A DNA stretch of 64,000 nt, from assembly GCA_030424865.1 (NCBI GenBank), contig JAUHVR010000018.1, positions 53,619 to 117,618 on the forward strand, in the 5' to 3' direction. Of this stretch, positions 18,711 to 29,272 are shown piece by piece. Numbering within the stretch: the first letter of the stretch is position 1; each line of letters opens with the position of its first letter. Position numbers and translations under genes: made by a program. The notes below the pieces were generated by a model that was given only the letters and a program-made list of their open reading frames with translations, made no database searches and was not told where the DNA came from. This stretch comes from Alphaproteobacteria bacterium. Lineage in GTDB: Bacteria > Pseudomonadota > Alphaproteobacteria > Rhodobacterales > Rhodobacteraceae.

Positions 18711-19229
18711 ATGTTTGACACGATGACACTCACCAAGGCGCTCGGCGGCTTCTGCGGTGCATTCCTGATCTTCCTGCTGGGCAAATGGGCCGCGGAAGAG
18801 CTGTATCACACCGGCGGTCACGGGTACGGTGATCACGCCCAGGCTTACGTGATCGAAATTGAAGAGGCCGAAGCCCCCGACGACGGCGCCGAAGAGCTGG
18901 ATCTGGCCACCCTGCTGGCCTCGGCTGACGCCTCCAAGGGCGAAAAGGTCTTCAGCAAGTGCAAGGCCTGCCACAAGCTGGAAGATGGCGCCAATGGCAC
19001 CGGCCCGCACCTTTATGGTGTGGTCGACCGCGCAGTCGGTTCGGTTGACGGCTTCGGCTACTCGGGCGCGTTGGTCGCTGTTGCTCAGAACTGGGGCTAC
19101 GAAGAGCTTTACGGCTTCTTTGAAAACCCCAAGAAATACGCACCTGGCACCAAGATGAGCTTTGCGGGCCTGAAAAAGCAATCGGACCGCGTGAACCTGA
19201 TTGCCTACCTGGAATCGATCGGCAACTGA
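18711..19229 (+). CDS. cycM: membrane-anchored cytochrome c (CycM/c552 type)
   Basis: A 172-residue protein with one N-terminal transmembrane anchor (about residues 7-24), an acidic linker (EIEEAEAPDDGAEELD) and a class I cytochrome c domain. The heme attachment site is C84-K-A-C87-H88, and the distal Met is in PGTKMSF. It fits the membrane-bound cytochrome c of Paracoccus/Rhodobacter type that shuttles electrons from the bc1 complex to terminal oxidases, and it would serve the cbb3 oxidase encoded 10 kb downstream. The ATG at 18711 lies just before the anchor; an in-frame upstream extension is rejected. A strong terminator follows. Confidence 0.92.
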   Translation: MFDTMTLTKALGGFCGAFLIFLLGKWAAEELYHTGGHGYGDHAQAYVIEIEEAEAPDDGAEELDLATLLASADASKGEKVFSKCKACHKLEDGANGTGPHLYGVVDRAVGSVDGFGYSGALVAVAQNWGYEELYGFFENPKKYAPGTKMSFAGLKKQSDRVNLIAYLESIGN

Positions 19230-19254
19230 TCCTTCCCAGACACCCGAATATCGA

Positions 19255-19280
19255 AAAGCCGCCCCCTGGGCGGCTTTTTT
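19255..19280 (+). terminator. Rho-independent terminator after cycM
   Basis: A 10-base stem (AAAGCCGCCC / GGGCGGCTTT) with a 3-base loop, followed by a run of T. It begins 26 bases after the cycM stop. Confidence 0.92.
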
Positions 19281-19401
19281 CGTTGTGGACGGCGTGTTCA
19301 CGTCCTCTTCACAAATTCTCACCTTGAATATGGGCGCGCTGGCAATTTAGCCTAACTTTACAAAAATCAAAGTGAACCCGCCCGACGCAGGAGAGGCCCA
19401 A

Positions 19402-21339
19402 ATGACGGAAAAAACCTTCAGGATTCAGGGACCCATGTATGATCGCCGCGGCGCATTGCGCCTGATGGGCGCCAGCGCCCTGGCCATCGGTGCCGGGGGC
19501 ACCGGGACCTATGTCTATGCCAGTGACGACGATATCATCCGATCGCATGGCTATTCCTTCTTCGGGGATCTCAAGTACCCGGCTGACTACAAGCATTTCG
19601 ATTACGTGAACCCGAACGCCCCCAAGGGCGGGGAAATCACGCTCAGCGCACGCGGCACCTTTGACGGGTTCAACCGTTGGGCCTGGCGCGGAAATGCCGA
19701 GGGCGATTCCTCGGTCGTCGGTGAAGCGATGTTTGCCGAAATGCCCTGGGGCGGCGGTGCACCCGCGGATTCGCTGACGGACTCCTACTGCCTGATCGCC
19801 CGCGAAGTCGAATACCCGAAAAGCAAGGAATGGTGCGTCTTCCACATGCGCGACGACGTTGTGTTCCGCGACGGATCACCCCTGCGCGCGCAGGACGCCG
19901 CGTTCACACACAACCTTTTCCTGGAACAGGGCATCCGGTCCTATGCGCGGTCGGTCAGCGAACGGATCACAGGCGTCGAGGTCATCGACGACCATACGCT
20001 GAAGTACACCTTTGCTGACGGCATCTCGCGCCGGTCCCTGATCAGCCAGGTCGGCGGGACGCCTATCCTGTCGGAAGCCTGGTACAAGGAAACGGGTGAG
20101 CGTCTGGACGAACCTTCGGTTCTGTCACCTATGGGCTCGGGCCCCTACCAGGTCGGCGATTACGAGTTCAACCGATACGTCGTCTACGAACGCAACCCCA
20201 ACTACTGGGGCTGGGACCACCCGGCGAACGTGGGCCGTTTCAACTTTGACACCGTTCGGATCGAGTATTTCGCCGACGCCACGGCAGAGTTCGAGGCCTT
20301 CAAGGCCGGCATCTACACCTTCCGCGCCGAGGGCTCGACCAAGCGTTGGGCCACGGGCTACGACTTCCCGGCCATCGAGAAAGGCGACGTCGTCCGCGAA
20401 GAGATCGCCGACGGCACAGCGCCCAACAACAGCGGCATGATCTTCAACACGCTGCGGCCGCCACTCGACAACCGCAACGTCCGCCACGCGCTGTCGCTGG
20501 CCTTCAACTTCGAATGGACCAGGGAATCGCTGCAGTTCGACCTGACAACCCAGCGCAACTCTTTTGTCGAAAACCAGGAGTGGATGGCCGAGGGCGTGCT
20601 GGAAGGCAAGGATCTGGAGTTCTTCAAATCCTTGGGTGACGTCGTGCCCGCCGAGGTGCTGACCGCCGAAGCCGTGATGCCCCACACATCGCGCGCATCG
20701 AACCCGATCGACCGCCGCAACAAGCGCACCGCGCTGCAAATGCTGGAAGCCGAAGGCTGGACCGTCAACGACGAAGGCAAGATGGTCAATGCCGAGGGCG
20801 AGCAGATGTCGCTTGATTTCCTGGTCATCAGCAGCTGGGACGATACCCGACAGGCGATGATCGAGACCTATGCCAACACGTTGCGTGACTGGGGTATCGA
20901 GGTCAACGACGACAAGGTCGACAGCGCCCAGGGCCAGCAACGGTTCCTGGACAAGGACTATGACCTGATCAACACCCGCATTTTCACCTTTGCCACGGTC
21001 GGCACGGGTCTGAAACAGCTGTTTGGCTCGGAAACCGCCGAAGTCTCGTCCTACAACCCCGCAGCCCTGCGCAGCCCGATGGTCGATGCGATCATCGATG
21101 CCGCCCTTGGTGCGCAATCGCGCGAAGAGGAATTGACCGCGTTGCGGGCGCTTGACCGCGCCTTGCGGTACGAGCGGGTCATTGCACATGCCGGCTACGT
21201 GCCAGCATATTGGGTCGCCTATTACGACATGTACGAACGGCCCGAAAACCTGCCCCCTTATGCGCTTGGGGTTCGTGACTTCTGGTGGATCAACCAGGAG
21301 AAACAAGAGGCGCTGAAAGCCTCGGGCGCGCTGAGGTAA
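19402..21339 (+). CDS. yejA: ABC transporter oligopeptide-binding protein (YejA-like, SBP family 5)
   Basis: A 645-residue periplasmic binding protein and the first gene of a four-gene ABC importer. The N-terminus has [20 protein letters not shown], a twin-arginine-like signal with a short hydrophobic core. The mature protein shows the family-5 patterns [22 protein letters not shown] (residues 60-75), FTLRDGVKFHDG-like [15 protein letters not shown] and ERNPNYWG. YejA-type proteins import peptides such as microcin C in enterobacteria. The ATG at 19402 follows AGGAGAGG. It is upstream of yejB with seven bases between stop and start. Confidence 0.9.
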   Translation: MTEKTFRIQGPMYDRRGALRLMGASALAIGAGGTGTYVYASDDDIIRSHGYSFFGDLKYPADYKHFDYVNPNAPKGGEITLSARGTFDGFNRWAWRGNAEGDSSVVGEAMFAEMPWGGGAPADSLTDSYCLIAREVEYPKSKEWCVFHMRDDVVFRDGSPLRAQDAAFTHNLFLEQGIRSYARSVSERITGVEVIDDHTLKYTFADGISRRSLISQVGGTPILSEAWYKETGERLDEPSVLSPMGSGPYQVGDYEFNRYVVYERNPNYWGWDHPANVGRFNFDTVRIEYFADATAEFEAFKAGIYTFRAEGSTKRWATGYDFPAIEKGDVVREEIADGTAPNNSGMIFNTLRPPLDNRNVRHALSLAFNFEWTRESLQFDLTTQRNSFVENQEWMAEGVLEGKDLEFFKSLGDVVPAEVLTAEAVMPHTSRASNPIDRRNKRTALQMLEAEGWTVNDEGKMVNAEGEQMSLDFLVISSWDDTRQAMIETYANTLRDWGIEVNDDKVDSAQGQQRFLDKDYDLINTRIFTFATVGTGLKQLFGSETAEVSSYNPAALRSPMVDAIIDAALGAQSREEELTALRALDRALRYERVIAHAGYVPAYWVAYYDMYERPENLPPYALGVRDFWWINQEKQEALKASGALR

Positions 21340-21346
21340 CAGACCC

Positions 21347-22438
21347 TTGGGCGCCTACATCCTCCGACGACTACTGCTTGTGATCCCCACTCTTCTGGGG
21401 ATCATGATCATCAACTTCACACTGGTGCAATTTGTGCCCGGCGGCCCTGTGGAACAGGTGCTGGCGCAGATGCAGGGCGAAGGTGACGCGTTCTCTGGCT
21501 TCTCGGGTGACGGCAATGATGCCGGCGCCGGGGAAGAGACCTTTGGGTCTGACAGTGAATACGTTGGCGCGCGGGGGTTGCCCAAGGAATTCATCGAAGA
21601 GCTTGAACGCGAATTCGGCTTTGACAAACCGCCGCTGGAGCGGTTCCTCAACATGATGTGGAACTACATGCGGCTGGACTTTGGCGAAAGCTACTTCCGG
21701 TCGATCAGCGTTTTCGACCTGGTGATGGAGAAGATGCCGGTGTCGATCACGCTGGGCCTGTGGTCCACGCTGATCGCCTATGCGGTGTCGATCCCGCTGG
21801 GCATCCGCAAAGCGGTGCGGGACGGGTCGAGTTTCGACACCTGGACCTCGGGCGTGATCATTGTGGCCTACGCCATCCCGGGGTTCCTATTCGCGATCCT
21901 GCTGCTGATCCTGTTCGCAGGCGGGTCCTACTGGCAGATCTTCCCGCTCAGGGGGCTGGTGTCCGAGAACTGGGAGGATCTGAGCCTGATCGGCAAGGTT
22001 CTGGATTACTTCTGGCACATCACGCTGCCGGTTCTGGCCTCGACCATCTCGGCCTTTGCCACGCTGACATTGCTGACCAAGAACAGCTTTCTGGACGAAA
22101 TCAAGAAGCACTATGTCATGACCGCCCGCGCCAAGGGGCTTAGCGAGAACCGGGTGCTTTATGGCCATGTCTTCCGCAATGCCATGCTGATCGTGATCGC
22201 GGGCTTCCCGGCGGTGTTCGTGGGCGTCTTCTTTGGCGGCAGCATCATCATCGAGACGATTTTCTCGCTCGACGGTTTGGGCCGGATGGGGTTCGAAGCG
22301 GCTGTTGCCCGCGACTACCCGGTGATCTTTGGCACACTTTTCGCCTTTGGCCTGATCGGCCTGGTGGTCGGCATCTTGTCGGACCTGATGTATGTGGTCG
22401 TCGATCCCCGGATCGACTTTGAAAGCCGGGAGGGCTGA
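21347..22438 (+). CDS. yejB: ABC transporter permease (YejB-like)
   Basis: A 363-residue inner-membrane permease with an N-terminal helix, a periplasmic insert (about residues 45-85, the extension seen in YejB), then five helices. The EAA motif, which contacts the ATPase, is in [19 protein letters not shown]. The TTG start at 21347 has GAGGTAA upstream and sits seven bases after the binding protein's stop. It pairs with the next permease to form the channel. Confidence 0.92.
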   Translation: MGAYILRRLLLVIPTLLGIMIINFTLVQFVPGGPVEQVLAQMQGEGDAFSGFSGDGNDAGAGEETFGSDSEYVGARGLPKEFIEELEREFGFDKPPLERFLNMMWNYMRLDFGESYFRSISVFDLVMEKMPVSITLGLWSTLIAYAVSIPLGIRKAVRDGSSFDTWTSGVIIVAYAIPGFLFAILLLILFAGGSYWQIFPLRGLVSENWEDLSLIGKVLDYFWHITLPVLASTISAFATLTLLTKNSFLDEIKKHYVMTARAKGLSENRVLYGHVFRNAMLIVIAGFPAVFVGVFFGGSIIIETIFSLDGLGRMGFEAAVARDYPVIFGTLFAFGLIGLVVGILSDLMYVVVDPRIDFESREG

Positions 22439-22441
22439 GCC

Positions 22442-23617
22442 ATGGTCGCACATCCCGACACCCCGCCGCAGCCGCAGGTCGCCGCCATTCCGGAACCCAA
22501 GCGCGGTTTCTTTACCCTGTCACCGCTGAACCAGCGCCGCTGGGCCAACTTCCGCAAGAACGGCCGCGCGTTCTGGTCGCTGATCATCTTTCTTGTCCTC
22601 TTTGGCCTGTCGCTCTTTGCCGAGTTCATCGCCAACGACAAGCCGATCCTGGTGAACTATCGCGGCGACTATTACACGCCGATCTTCAACTTCTATGCCG
22701 AGACCGAGTTCGGAGGCGATTTCCGGACCGAGGCCGCCTATCGCGACCCCGAGGTCAAATGCCTGATCCGCACCGGCGGTCTGGAAGAATGCTTTGACGA
22801 CCCCGAAGGCCTGATCGAACTGGTTGACGGCGGCGGCACGCCCGTTGGCGATTTTGACAAGGGCTGGATGATCTGGCCGCTGATCCCCTACAGCTATGAC
22901 ACGCCGGTTGACCGCCCCGGTGCGGCCCCGCTGCCGCCGAACGGGAAGAACCTGCTGGGCACCGATGACACCAAGCGGGATGTCGTTGCACGCGTAATCT
23001 ATGGCTTCCGCCTGTCGATCATGTTCACACTGATCGTAACCACGCTGGCCTCGATCATCGGGATCATCGCGGGGGCTGTGCAGGGCTATTTCGGCGGCTG
23101 GCTCGACCTGATCTTCCAGCGGATCATCGAGATCTGGGGCGCGACGCCGTCGCTGTATATCATCATCATCGTCTTCGCGATTTTGGGTCGAAGTTTCTGG
23201 CTTCTGGTGTTCCTCATGGTGCTTTTCGGCTGGACCGGCCTTGTGGGCGTCGTGCGGGCCGAATTCCTGCGGGCCCGGAACCTGGAATACGTTCGCGCCG
23301 CCAAGGCGCTGGGTGTCAGCAACTGGACGATCATGTTCCGCCACATGCTGCCCAATGCCATGGTCGCCACGCTGACCTTCCTGCCCTTCATCGTGACCGG
23401 CACGATCGCGGGCCTCGCCAGCCTCGACTTCCTGGGCTACGGGCTGCCCTCGTCTGCTCCATCGCTCGGAGAGTTGACCTTGCAAGGCAAACAGAACCTG
23501 CAGGCCCCCTGGCTCGGGTTCACCGCCTTCTTTGTCTTCTCGTTCATGCTGTCGCTTCTCGTCTTCATCTTCGAAGGTGTCCGCGACGCGTTTGACCCCA
23601 GAAAGACCTTTCAATGA
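22442..23617 (+). CDS. yejE: ABC transporter permease (YejE-like)
   Basis: A 391-residue permease with the N-terminal PLNQRRWANFRKNGRAFWSL motif typical of the OppC/YejE group, a long periplasmic loop after the first helix (about residues 60-165), and five further helices. The EAA loop is VRAAKALGVSNWTIMFRHML. It starts three bases after the yejB stop and overlaps the ATPase gene (ATGA). Confidence 0.93.
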   Translation: MVAHPDTPPQPQVAAIPEPKRGFFTLSPLNQRRWANFRKNGRAFWSLIIFLVLFGLSLFAEFIANDKPILVNYRGDYYTPIFNFYAETEFGGDFRTEAAYRDPEVKCLIRTGGLEECFDDPEGLIELVDGGGTPVGDFDKGWMIWPLIPYSYDTPVDRPGAAPLPPNGKNLLGTDDTKRDVVARVIYGFRLSIMFTLIVTTLASIIGIIAGAVQGYFGGWLDLIFQRIIEIWGATPSLYIIIIVFAILGRSFWLLVFLMVLFGWTGLVGVVRAEFLRARNLEYVRAAKALGVSNWTIMFRHMLPNAMVATLTFLPFIVTGTIAGLASLDFLGYGLPSSAPSLGELTLQGKQNLQAPWLGFTAFFVFSFMLSLLVFIFEGVRDAFDPRKTFQ

Positions 23618-25194
23618 GTGTGACGCTTGATGTGCAGAACCTGCAGGTCTCGTTCCGGCAGGACGGGGCAGAGACGGCCGCCGTCAAAGGCGTAAGCTTT
23701 ACCGTAGGCCATGGGGAAACCGTGGCGCTGGTGGGCGAATCCGGCTCGGGCAAGTCGGTGACGGCGCTCAGCACCGTGTCCCTGCTGGGCGACAGCGCAC
23801 GGGTGGGCGGGTCCGTGAAATACAACGGACAAGAGATGATCGGTGCGGATGAGACGACGTTGCGCCGGGTGCGGGGCAACGACATCTCGTTCATCTTTCA
23901 GGAACCGATGACCTCGCTCAACCCGCTGCACACGCTGGAAAAGCAGTTGGCCGAAAGCCTTGAGCTGCACCAGTCGGTGACCGGCGAGGCCGCGCGTGAG
24001 AGGATCATAGAATTGCTGACCAAGGTCGGCATCCGAGAGCCCGAATCGCGGCTGGGGGCCTATCCGCACCAGCTGTCGGGGGGACAACGTCAACGCGTGA
24101 TGATCGCCATGGCGCTTGCCAACGGGCCGGATCTGCTGATCGCCGATGAGCCGACAACGGCGCTGGATGTGACCATCCAGGCGCAGATCCTCGACCTGTT
24201 GGCCGAATTGAAACAGACCGAAGAGATGAGCCTTCTGTTCATCACCCATGACCTGGGCATCGTGCGCAAGATCGCCGACAGGGTCTGTGTGATGAAGGAC
24301 GGAGAGATTGTCGAGGCCGGTCCAACAGCCGAGATTTTCGCCAATCCCCAGCATGAATACACGCGGCTTCTGATCAGCGCGGAATCGACCGGGTCCCCGG
24401 ATCCTGTGGCCGAGCATGCGACAGAGGTCGCCCGGACAGAACATTTGAAAATCTGGTTCCCGATCCAACGCGGGTTCCTGAAACGCACCGTGGGGCACGT
24501 CAAGGCCGTGAACGATGCCACGATGACCGTGCGGGCGGGCGAAACCATCGGGATCGTGGGCGAATCCGGCTCAGGCAAGACCACGCTGGCCTTGGCGCTG
24601 ATGCGCCTGATCGGATCAGAGGGCGGGATCAATTTCCTGGGCGAAGACGTGCGAAAATGGTCCACGCGTGAGCTGCGCAAATTGCGCAAGGACATGCAGA
24701 TCGTCTTTCAGGACCCCTTTGGCAGCCTCAGCCCGCGCCTGACTTGCGAACAGATCATCGCCGAGGGATTGGGCGTGCATGGCAGCCCCGATGGACGCAG
24801 CCCGCGCGAACTGGTGACCGAGGTCATGACCGAGGTTGGCCTCGACCCCGCTACCATGCACCGCTATCCGCACGAGTTTTCAGGCGGACAACGCCAGCGC
24901 ATCGCCATCGCCCGCGCGATGATCCTGCGGCCCAAGCTGGTTGTGTTGGACGAGCCGACCTCGGCACTGGACATGACCGTACAGGTTCAGATCGTCGACC
25001 TGCTGCGCGAACTGCAGCGGAAATACGACCTGGCCTATATCTTCATCTCACACGACCTGAAGGTTGTGCGCGCCATGTCGCACAAGGTCATGGTAATGAA
25101 ACAGGGCGACGTGGTCGAAACCGGCACCGCGCAAGAGCTGTTCGACAACCCGCGGACCGACTACACCCGCGACCTGCTGGCCGCCGCCTTCTAG
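23614..25194 (+). CDS. yejF: ABC transporter ATP-binding protein with two nucleotide-binding domains (YejF-like)
   Basis: A 526-residue fusion of two ATPase domains. Each has a Walker A motif ([12 protein letters not shown] and [12 protein letters not shown]), an [16 protein letters not shown] signature and a Walker B ([10 protein letters not shown] and [10 protein letters not shown]), so both sites look active. The second domain has the C-terminal oligopeptide region. Its start overlaps yejE by four bases, making the last gene of a coupled importer operon. It converges on hemN with two bases between stops. Confidence 0.95.
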   Translation: MSVTLDVQNLQVSFRQDGAETAAVKGVSFTVGHGETVALVGESGSGKSVTALSTVSLLGDSARVGGSVKYNGQEMIGADETTLRRVRGNDISFIFQEPMTSLNPLHTLEKQLAESLELHQSVTGEAARERIIELLTKVGIREPESRLGAYPHQLSGGQRQRVMIAMALANGPDLLIADEPTTALDVTIQAQILDLLAELKQTEEMSLLFITHDLGIVRKIADRVCVMKDGEIVEAGPTAEIFANPQHEYTRLLISAESTGSPDPVAEHATEVARTEHLKIWFPIQRGFLKRTVGHVKAVNDATMTVRAGETIGIVGESGSGKTTLALALMRLIGSEGGINFLGEDVRKWSTRELRKLRKDMQIVFQDPFGSLSPRLTCEQIIAEGLGVHGSPDGRSPRELVTEVMTEVGLDPATMHRYPHEFSGGQRQRIAIARAMILRPKLVVLDEPTSALDMTVQVQIVDLLRELQRKYDLAYIFISHDLKVVRAMSHKVMVMKQGDVVETGTAQELFDNPRTDYTRDLLAAAF

Positions 25195-25196
25195 CG

Positions 25197-26552
25197 TCAA
25201 ATCGCCGAGCTGTGTCCGGCCCGCGACAGATCATAAGCGTCAAAGCTGCGCGCAATCATGCGTGTCAGCGGACGTGCGGGTTCGGGAATGAACAGGCCAT
25301 CCTCGGTGATCTGCAGCAGGTTCTCGAACTGCGCATCCACCTCTTTGAACATGGCCGTCAACTTCGCCTCACTGATGTCGAAATCCCCTGTGATCTCGGA
25401 CGCCGAAATCGCATAATCGCACATCAGCGCCTCGATCAGACGTCCACGCAGCCGGTCCTCGTCCGAAAAGACATGGCCTCGGGCGGTCGAGAAACGCCCT
25501 TCGCGGACGGCACCTGTGTGCTTTGACGTGCTTGGCGCGTTCTGCGCATAGCCTTGCGGGAACCTCGAAATCGACGACGCCCCAACCCCGATCAGCACCT
25601 CGGAAGGGTCATCCGTGTAGCCCTGGAAATTCCGTTTCAACCGCCCCGCGCGCGAGGCGATGGTCAGCCCGTCACCCGCCGCCGCAAAGTGATCGATCCC
25701 GATCTCGCGGTAGTTGTCCCACAGGAACAGACGCCGCGCGGTTTCGAACAGGTCCAGACGTTCGGCAGGTGTCGGCAAGGCATCGGACGGGATCATCTGT
25801 TGCCGCTTGGCCATCCAGGGCACATGCGCATAGCCATAAAGCGCAACCCGGTCGGGCGACAGCGCGAGAAGCTTTTGGACGGATTCGGTGATCCGCCGCT
25901 TGGACTGGTGCGGCAGCCCGTACAGGATATCCGCGTTCAGACTGCGCACCCCGGCCGCCCGGATCATATCGACCGCATCGCGGGTGACATCAAAGCTCTG
26001 GATGCGCCCGATCGTCTTTTGAATGTCATCGTCAAAGTCCTGCACCCCGATCGACGCCCGGTTCATCCCCGCCTGCGCCAATGTGTCCAGGCGTGCCTGA
26101 TCGATCTCGTTCGGGTCGATCTCGACCGAGAATTCGGCATCTTCCGCCAGGGGAGCGACCGCGGAAATCTCGTCTGACAGGCGTCTCATCAGGTCCGGCG
26201 TCAGCAAGGTCGGTGTCCCGCCCCCCCAATGCAACCGAGACAGTGTGACGCCCTTGGGCAGATGTTGGGCCAGCAACTTCAACTCTTGGGACAATGTGTC
26301 CACGTAGGCAGCCACGGGTTCGGCCGATTGTGTCCCTTGTGTCCTGCAGGCGCAAAACCAGCACAACCTGCGGCAGAAAGGCACATGCACGTAAAGCGAC
26401 ACGCTGCTGCCCGGGCTAACATCCTCAATCCACGACACAAATTGGCGATCTCCCACCGTGTCAGAGAAATGCGGCGCCGTCGGATAACTCGTGTATCGCG
26501 GCACTTTCGCGTCGAACAGACCTAGTCTGGAGAGTTGTGTTCGTGTCACCAT
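25197..26552 (-). CDS. hemN: oxygen-independent coproporphyrinogen III dehydrogenase
   Basis: A 451-residue radical-SAM enzyme that oxidatively decarboxylates coproporphyrinogen III without O2, complementing the aerobic HemF at 43,466. The iron-sulfur motif is C60-x3-C64-x2-C67 in PFCRRLCWFCAC, followed by GGGTPTLL. The C-terminal HemN domain is complete. The ATG at 26552 is preferred; the GTG next to it is also usable. It is divergent from fnrL and shares an FNR box with it, so induction at low oxygen is expected. Confidence 0.95.
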   Translation of the reverse strand: MVTRTQLSRLGLFDAKVPRYTSYPTAPHFSDTVGDRQFVSWIEDVSPGSSVSLYVHVPFCRRLCWFCACRTQGTQSAEPVAAYVDTLSQELKLLAQHLPKGVTLSRLHWGGGTPTLLTPDLMRRLSDEISAVAPLAEDAEFSVEIDPNEIDQARLDTLAQAGMNRASIGVQDFDDDIQKTIGRIQSFDVTRDAVDMIRAAGVRSLNADILYGLPHQSKRRITESVQKLLALSPDRVALYGYAHVPWMAKRQQMIPSDALPTPAERLDLFETARRLFLWDNYREIGIDHFAAAGDGLTIASRAGRLKRNFQGYTDDPSEVLIGVGASSISRFPQGYAQNAPSTSKHTGAVREGRFSTARGHVFSDEDRLRGRLIEALMCDYAISASEITGDFDISEAKLTAMFKEVDAQFENLLQITEDGLFIPEPARPLTRMIARSFDAYDLSRAGHSSAI

Positions 26553-26588
26553 GCGCCTACGTTTAGGGGGCGGCGACACCGACCCGCT

Positions 26589-26602
26589 TTGACCCAGATC
26601 AA
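26589..26602. promoter_or_regulatory. FNR/FnrL box between hemN and fnrL
   Basis: TTGACCCAGATCAA matches the FNR consensus TTGATnnnnATCAA with one change per site. Its centre (26595.5) is 43 bases from the hemN ATG and 22 bases from the fnrL ATG. Activation of hemN at the usual -41.5 spacing would start transcription within a few bases of its ATG. For fnrL the position suggests autorepression. Confidence 0.85.
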
Positions 26603-26617
26603 GAATGGCAAACGACA

Positions 26618-27364
26618 ATGCTGAATGACCCAAGCCTTTCCGTGACCCAGACCTGTGGCGATTGTCCGATCCGCCACCGCGCCGTCTGCGCGCGCTGTGA
26701 AACGGATGAATTGGAGCAGCTGGATCAGATCAAGTACTACCGCAAGTACGAGGCCGGCCAGACCGTCGTCTGGTCCGGGGATCGGATGGAGTTCGTTGGC
26801 TCGGTGGTCTCGGGCATCGCAACGCTGACACAGACAATGGAAGATGGCCGCACCCAGATGGTCGGCCTGCTTCTGCCAAGTGATTTTGTCGGTCGTCCGG
26901 GACGCGGCAACGCCGCATATGACGTGGTCGCCACCACGGATCTGGTCATGTGCTGCTTTCGCAAGCAACCCTTCGAAGACCTGATGAACAAAACCCCCCA
27001 TATCGCGCATCGCTTGTTGGAAATGACCCTTGATGAGCTGGACGCCGCGCGCGAATGGATGCTGGTTCTGGGCCGCAAGACCGCCCGCGAGAAAATCGCC
27101 TCGCTGCTCTCGATCATCGCGCGCCGCGATGCCTCGCTGCATCTGCGCAGCGCCGAGGGGCAGCTTGTCTTTGACCTGCCTTTGACGCGAGAAGCGATGG
27201 CGGACTACTTGGGCCTGACGCTCGAAACCGTGAGCCGCCAGATCTCGGCCCTGCGCAAGGACGGCGTGATCCACCTGGAAGGCAAACGTCACGTGACGGT
27301 GCCGGACATGGAGCGGCTGCTGGAAGAGGCCGGCGACGACGCTGACGGGGGCATGCTTGCCTGA
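26618..27364 (+). CDS. fnrL: Crp/Fnr-family oxygen-responsive regulator FnrL
   Basis: A 248-residue FNR protein. N-terminal cysteines at 13, 16, 24 and 27, plus Cys112/Cys113 in the sensor domain, provide the ligands for an oxygen-labile 4Fe-4S cluster. The cyclic-nucleotide-fold sensor spans about residues 40-150, and a C-terminal helix-turn-helix with the FNR recognition core ETVSRQISALRK is near 205-216. It should activate the FNR-box genes in this window (hemN, usp, ccoN, ccoG and the proposed RNA at 32,959). It is divergent from hemN, and its 3' end overlaps the start of the PhzF gene. Confidence 0.95.
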   Translation: MLNDPSLSVTQTCGDCPIRHRAVCARCETDELEQLDQIKYYRKYEAGQTVVWSGDRMEFVGSVVSGIATLTQTMEDGRTQMVGLLLPSDFVGRPGRGNAAYDVVATTDLVMCCFRKQPFEDLMNKTPHIAHRLLEMTLDELDAAREWMLVLGRKTAREKIASLLSIIARRDASLHLRSAEGQLVFDLPLTREAMADYLGLTLETVSRQISALRKDGVIHLEGKRHVTVPDMERLLEEAGDDADGGMLA

Positions 27365-28271
27365 CACCCTCGATTTCGTCACCTGCGACGTCTTCACCGA
27401 TCACCCCTTTGCCGGCAACCCGCTGGCCATTGTGCTGAACGCCGATGGCCTCAGCGACACCGCCATGCAGACCCTCGCGCGCGAATTCAACCTGTCCGAG
27501 ACGATCTTTGTGCAGGCACCCGACGACCCTGCCAACACCGCGAAGGTCCGTATCTTTTTCCCGACGGCCGAGATTCCCTTTGCCGGCCACCCCACCATCG
27601 GCTGTGCCATATACCTGGCCATGCAATCCGCACCTGACGGCGATTTCGAAACCGAAATCCGGCTGGAAGAGGTCGCGGGCCTGGTGCCCGTCACGGTCAC
27701 CCGTCAGGGGAAACGCGTGACGGCCGAACTGACCGCCCCCGTCCTCCCCCACGCCGTTCCGGGTGCGGCGATGCCCGATTTCACTGTAATTGCTGCAGCC
27801 ATCGGTCTCGATCCGGCGGATATCGGGTTCGACACACACCACCCCGGCGTCTGGCAAGGCGGCCCGACGTACGGCTATGTCCCCCTGAACAGCCTGAAAT
27901 CCCTGGCCAATGCCCACCCCTGTGAACCCGCCTGGTCACAATTGATGGAAAGCTGGGGCACCGACAGCGCCTATCTCTACACCCCTGGGACGCGCTGCGA
28001 TTACCAGGCCCGCATGTTTTCTCCGACAGGTGGCATTCCCGAGGACCCGGCCACCGGATCCGCTTCGTGCATCCTTGCCGCCCAGCTTCTGGCGGCAGGC
28101 GCGCTTGGCGAAGGTGACACCGCCCTGACCCTGCACCAAGGGGTCGAGATGGGTCGCCCCAGCACACTTCACCTGACAATCACCCTAAAAGGTGGCGCCC
28201 TTGCCGCCGTCCGTCTCGCCGGTACATCGGTCGAGATCAGTCGCGGCCAGATCAAGCCCCCGCAAATCTAG
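27357..28271 (+). CDS. PhzF-family epimerase/isomerase
   Basis: A 304-residue two-domain PhzF fold. The family motifs are VFTDHPFAGNPLAIV at the N-terminus with a catalytic Glu in FNLSETIFV, FAGHPTIG in the first domain, and MFSPTGGIPEDPATGSASC in the second. Substrates in this family are very diverse and none is implied here. The TTG start at 27357 lies inside the last codons of fnrL, so translation is probably coupled. I see no better start. Confidence 0.88.
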   Translation: MPDTLDFVTCDVFTDHPFAGNPLAIVLNADGLSDTAMQTLAREFNLSETIFVQAPDDPANTAKVRIFFPTAEIPFAGHPTIGCAIYLAMQSAPDGDFETEIRLEEVAGLVPVTVTRQGKRVTAELTAPVLPHAVPGAAMPDFTVIAAAIGLDPADIGFDTHHPGVWQGGPTYGYVPLNSLKSLANAHPCEPAWSQLMESWGTDSAYLYTPGTRCDYQARMFSPTGGIPEDPATGSASCILAAQLLAAGALGEGDTALTLHQGVEMGRPSTLHLTITLKGGALAAVRLAGTSVEISRGQIKPPQI

Positions 28272-28283
28272 GCGCCACGCAGG

Positions 28284-28334
28284 GTCGGTGGGCGGGCGCT
28301 TTTTGCCGAAGGCAAAACAGAGCCGCCCGCCGAC
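28284..28334. terminator. nested bidirectional hairpin between phzF-like gene and usp
   Basis: An outer stem (GTCGGTGGGCGGGC with GCCGCCCGCCGAC, one mismatch) encloses a perfect inner hairpin TTTTGCC-GAA-GGCAAAA at 28301-28317. The two flanking genes converge, so this is probably a shared terminator. Confidence 0.75.
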
Positions 28335-28340
28335 ACAGCC

Positions 28341-29180
28341 TCAATGCGCCATGAACACAGGCACCGAGGCGTGTTCCAGCATATTGCGCGTCGCACCGCC
28401 CAGAATGGCCTCGCGGAACCGCGAATGCCCATAGGCCCCCATGACCACCAGATCCGCGTTCACATCCACCACGTGCCGTTGAATGATGTCTGAAATCCGC
28501 GGCAGCGTCTTTGACAGCACGTCGATTTCGACCGTCACTCCGTGGCGCGCCAGGTACTGTGACAACAGCCCACCCGGATCAGACCGGTTCGGACCGTGTT
28601 GTGCCGGGTTCACCACCACCACGTGTACGGTGTCGGCCTGCACGAGAATCGGCAGCGCCGCCCGAACCGCCCGCAGCGCCTCGGCGCTTTCGTTCCATCC
28701 GATAACCACCCGCTTGGGCGCGGTCGAGAACTCGCCCTCGTCGGGCAGCACCAGAACGGGCGTCTGCCCTTCGAACAGCGCGCCTTCGACCACCGGTTCC
28801 AACTCGACACCATGCTTTTGCCCATAAGGCTTGGGCAGGACAACCAGATCGGAAAACCGCGCGTGTCCCGCCACGTGGCGGCTGATGTCGGCCAGTTGGG
28901 CCACCCCGTCGTTCAGCGCCCAGCGCACATCCGAATGCGCCAGCACGGCCCGAGCCTGCTTGGCAAGTTCCGCCGCCTCCATGGTCGCGCGCGACAGGGT
29001 CTCTTCGACCACCACCGCGTTCACCCCGGCATAGTAGTATCCGGTCTGGCTGCGATCGACGCCAAAACACAGAACGTCCAGATGCGCGTCCTGCGCGGCA
29101 CACAAGGCTTCGGCATATGACACCGTGTGACGCGCCAAATTTTCGTCCGTCACCACGGTCAGAATCGATTTAAAGGCCAT
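28341..29180 (-). CDS. universal stress protein with two Usp domains
   Basis: A 279-residue tandem UspA protein. The first domain begins FKSILTVVTDENLARHTV. The second begins near residue 155 (KRVVIGWNESAEALRAVRAA) and carries the ATP-binding loop GAYGHSRFREAILGG. The gene is divergent from ccoN, with an FNR box centred 67 bases upstream of its ATG. That predicts a start about 26 bases before the ATG and low-oxygen induction. Such tandem Usp proteins next to cbb3 operons are common in this group. Confidence 0.92.
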   Translation of the reverse strand: MAFKSILTVVTDENLARHTVSYAEALCAAQDAHLDVLCFGVDRSQTGYYYAGVNAVVVEETLSRATMEAAELAKQARAVLAHSDVRWALNDGVAQLADISRHVAGHARFSDLVVLPKPYGQKHGVELEPVVEGALFEGQTPVLVLPDEGEFSTAPKRVVIGWNESAEALRAVRAALPILVQADTVHVVVVNPAQHGPNRSDPGGLLSQYLARHGVTVEIDVLSKTLPRISDIIQRHVVDVNADLVVMGAYGHSRFREAILGGATRNMLEHASVPVFMAH

Positions 29181-29240
29181 GACGCCCTCCTTCGCATGTC
29201 TCTTCTGATCTCACCCTACCGGCGCCCAAACCGGTCCACT

Positions 29241-29254
29241 TTGACGCGGGTCAA
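29241..29254 (-). promoter_or_regulatory. FNR/FnrL box for the usp gene
   Basis: TTGACGCGGGTCAA, a good FNR palindrome. At class II spacing (-41.5) it would place the usp transcript start near 29206. Confidence 0.82.
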
Positions 29255-29272
29255 GCGCAACCGTCCAAATCA

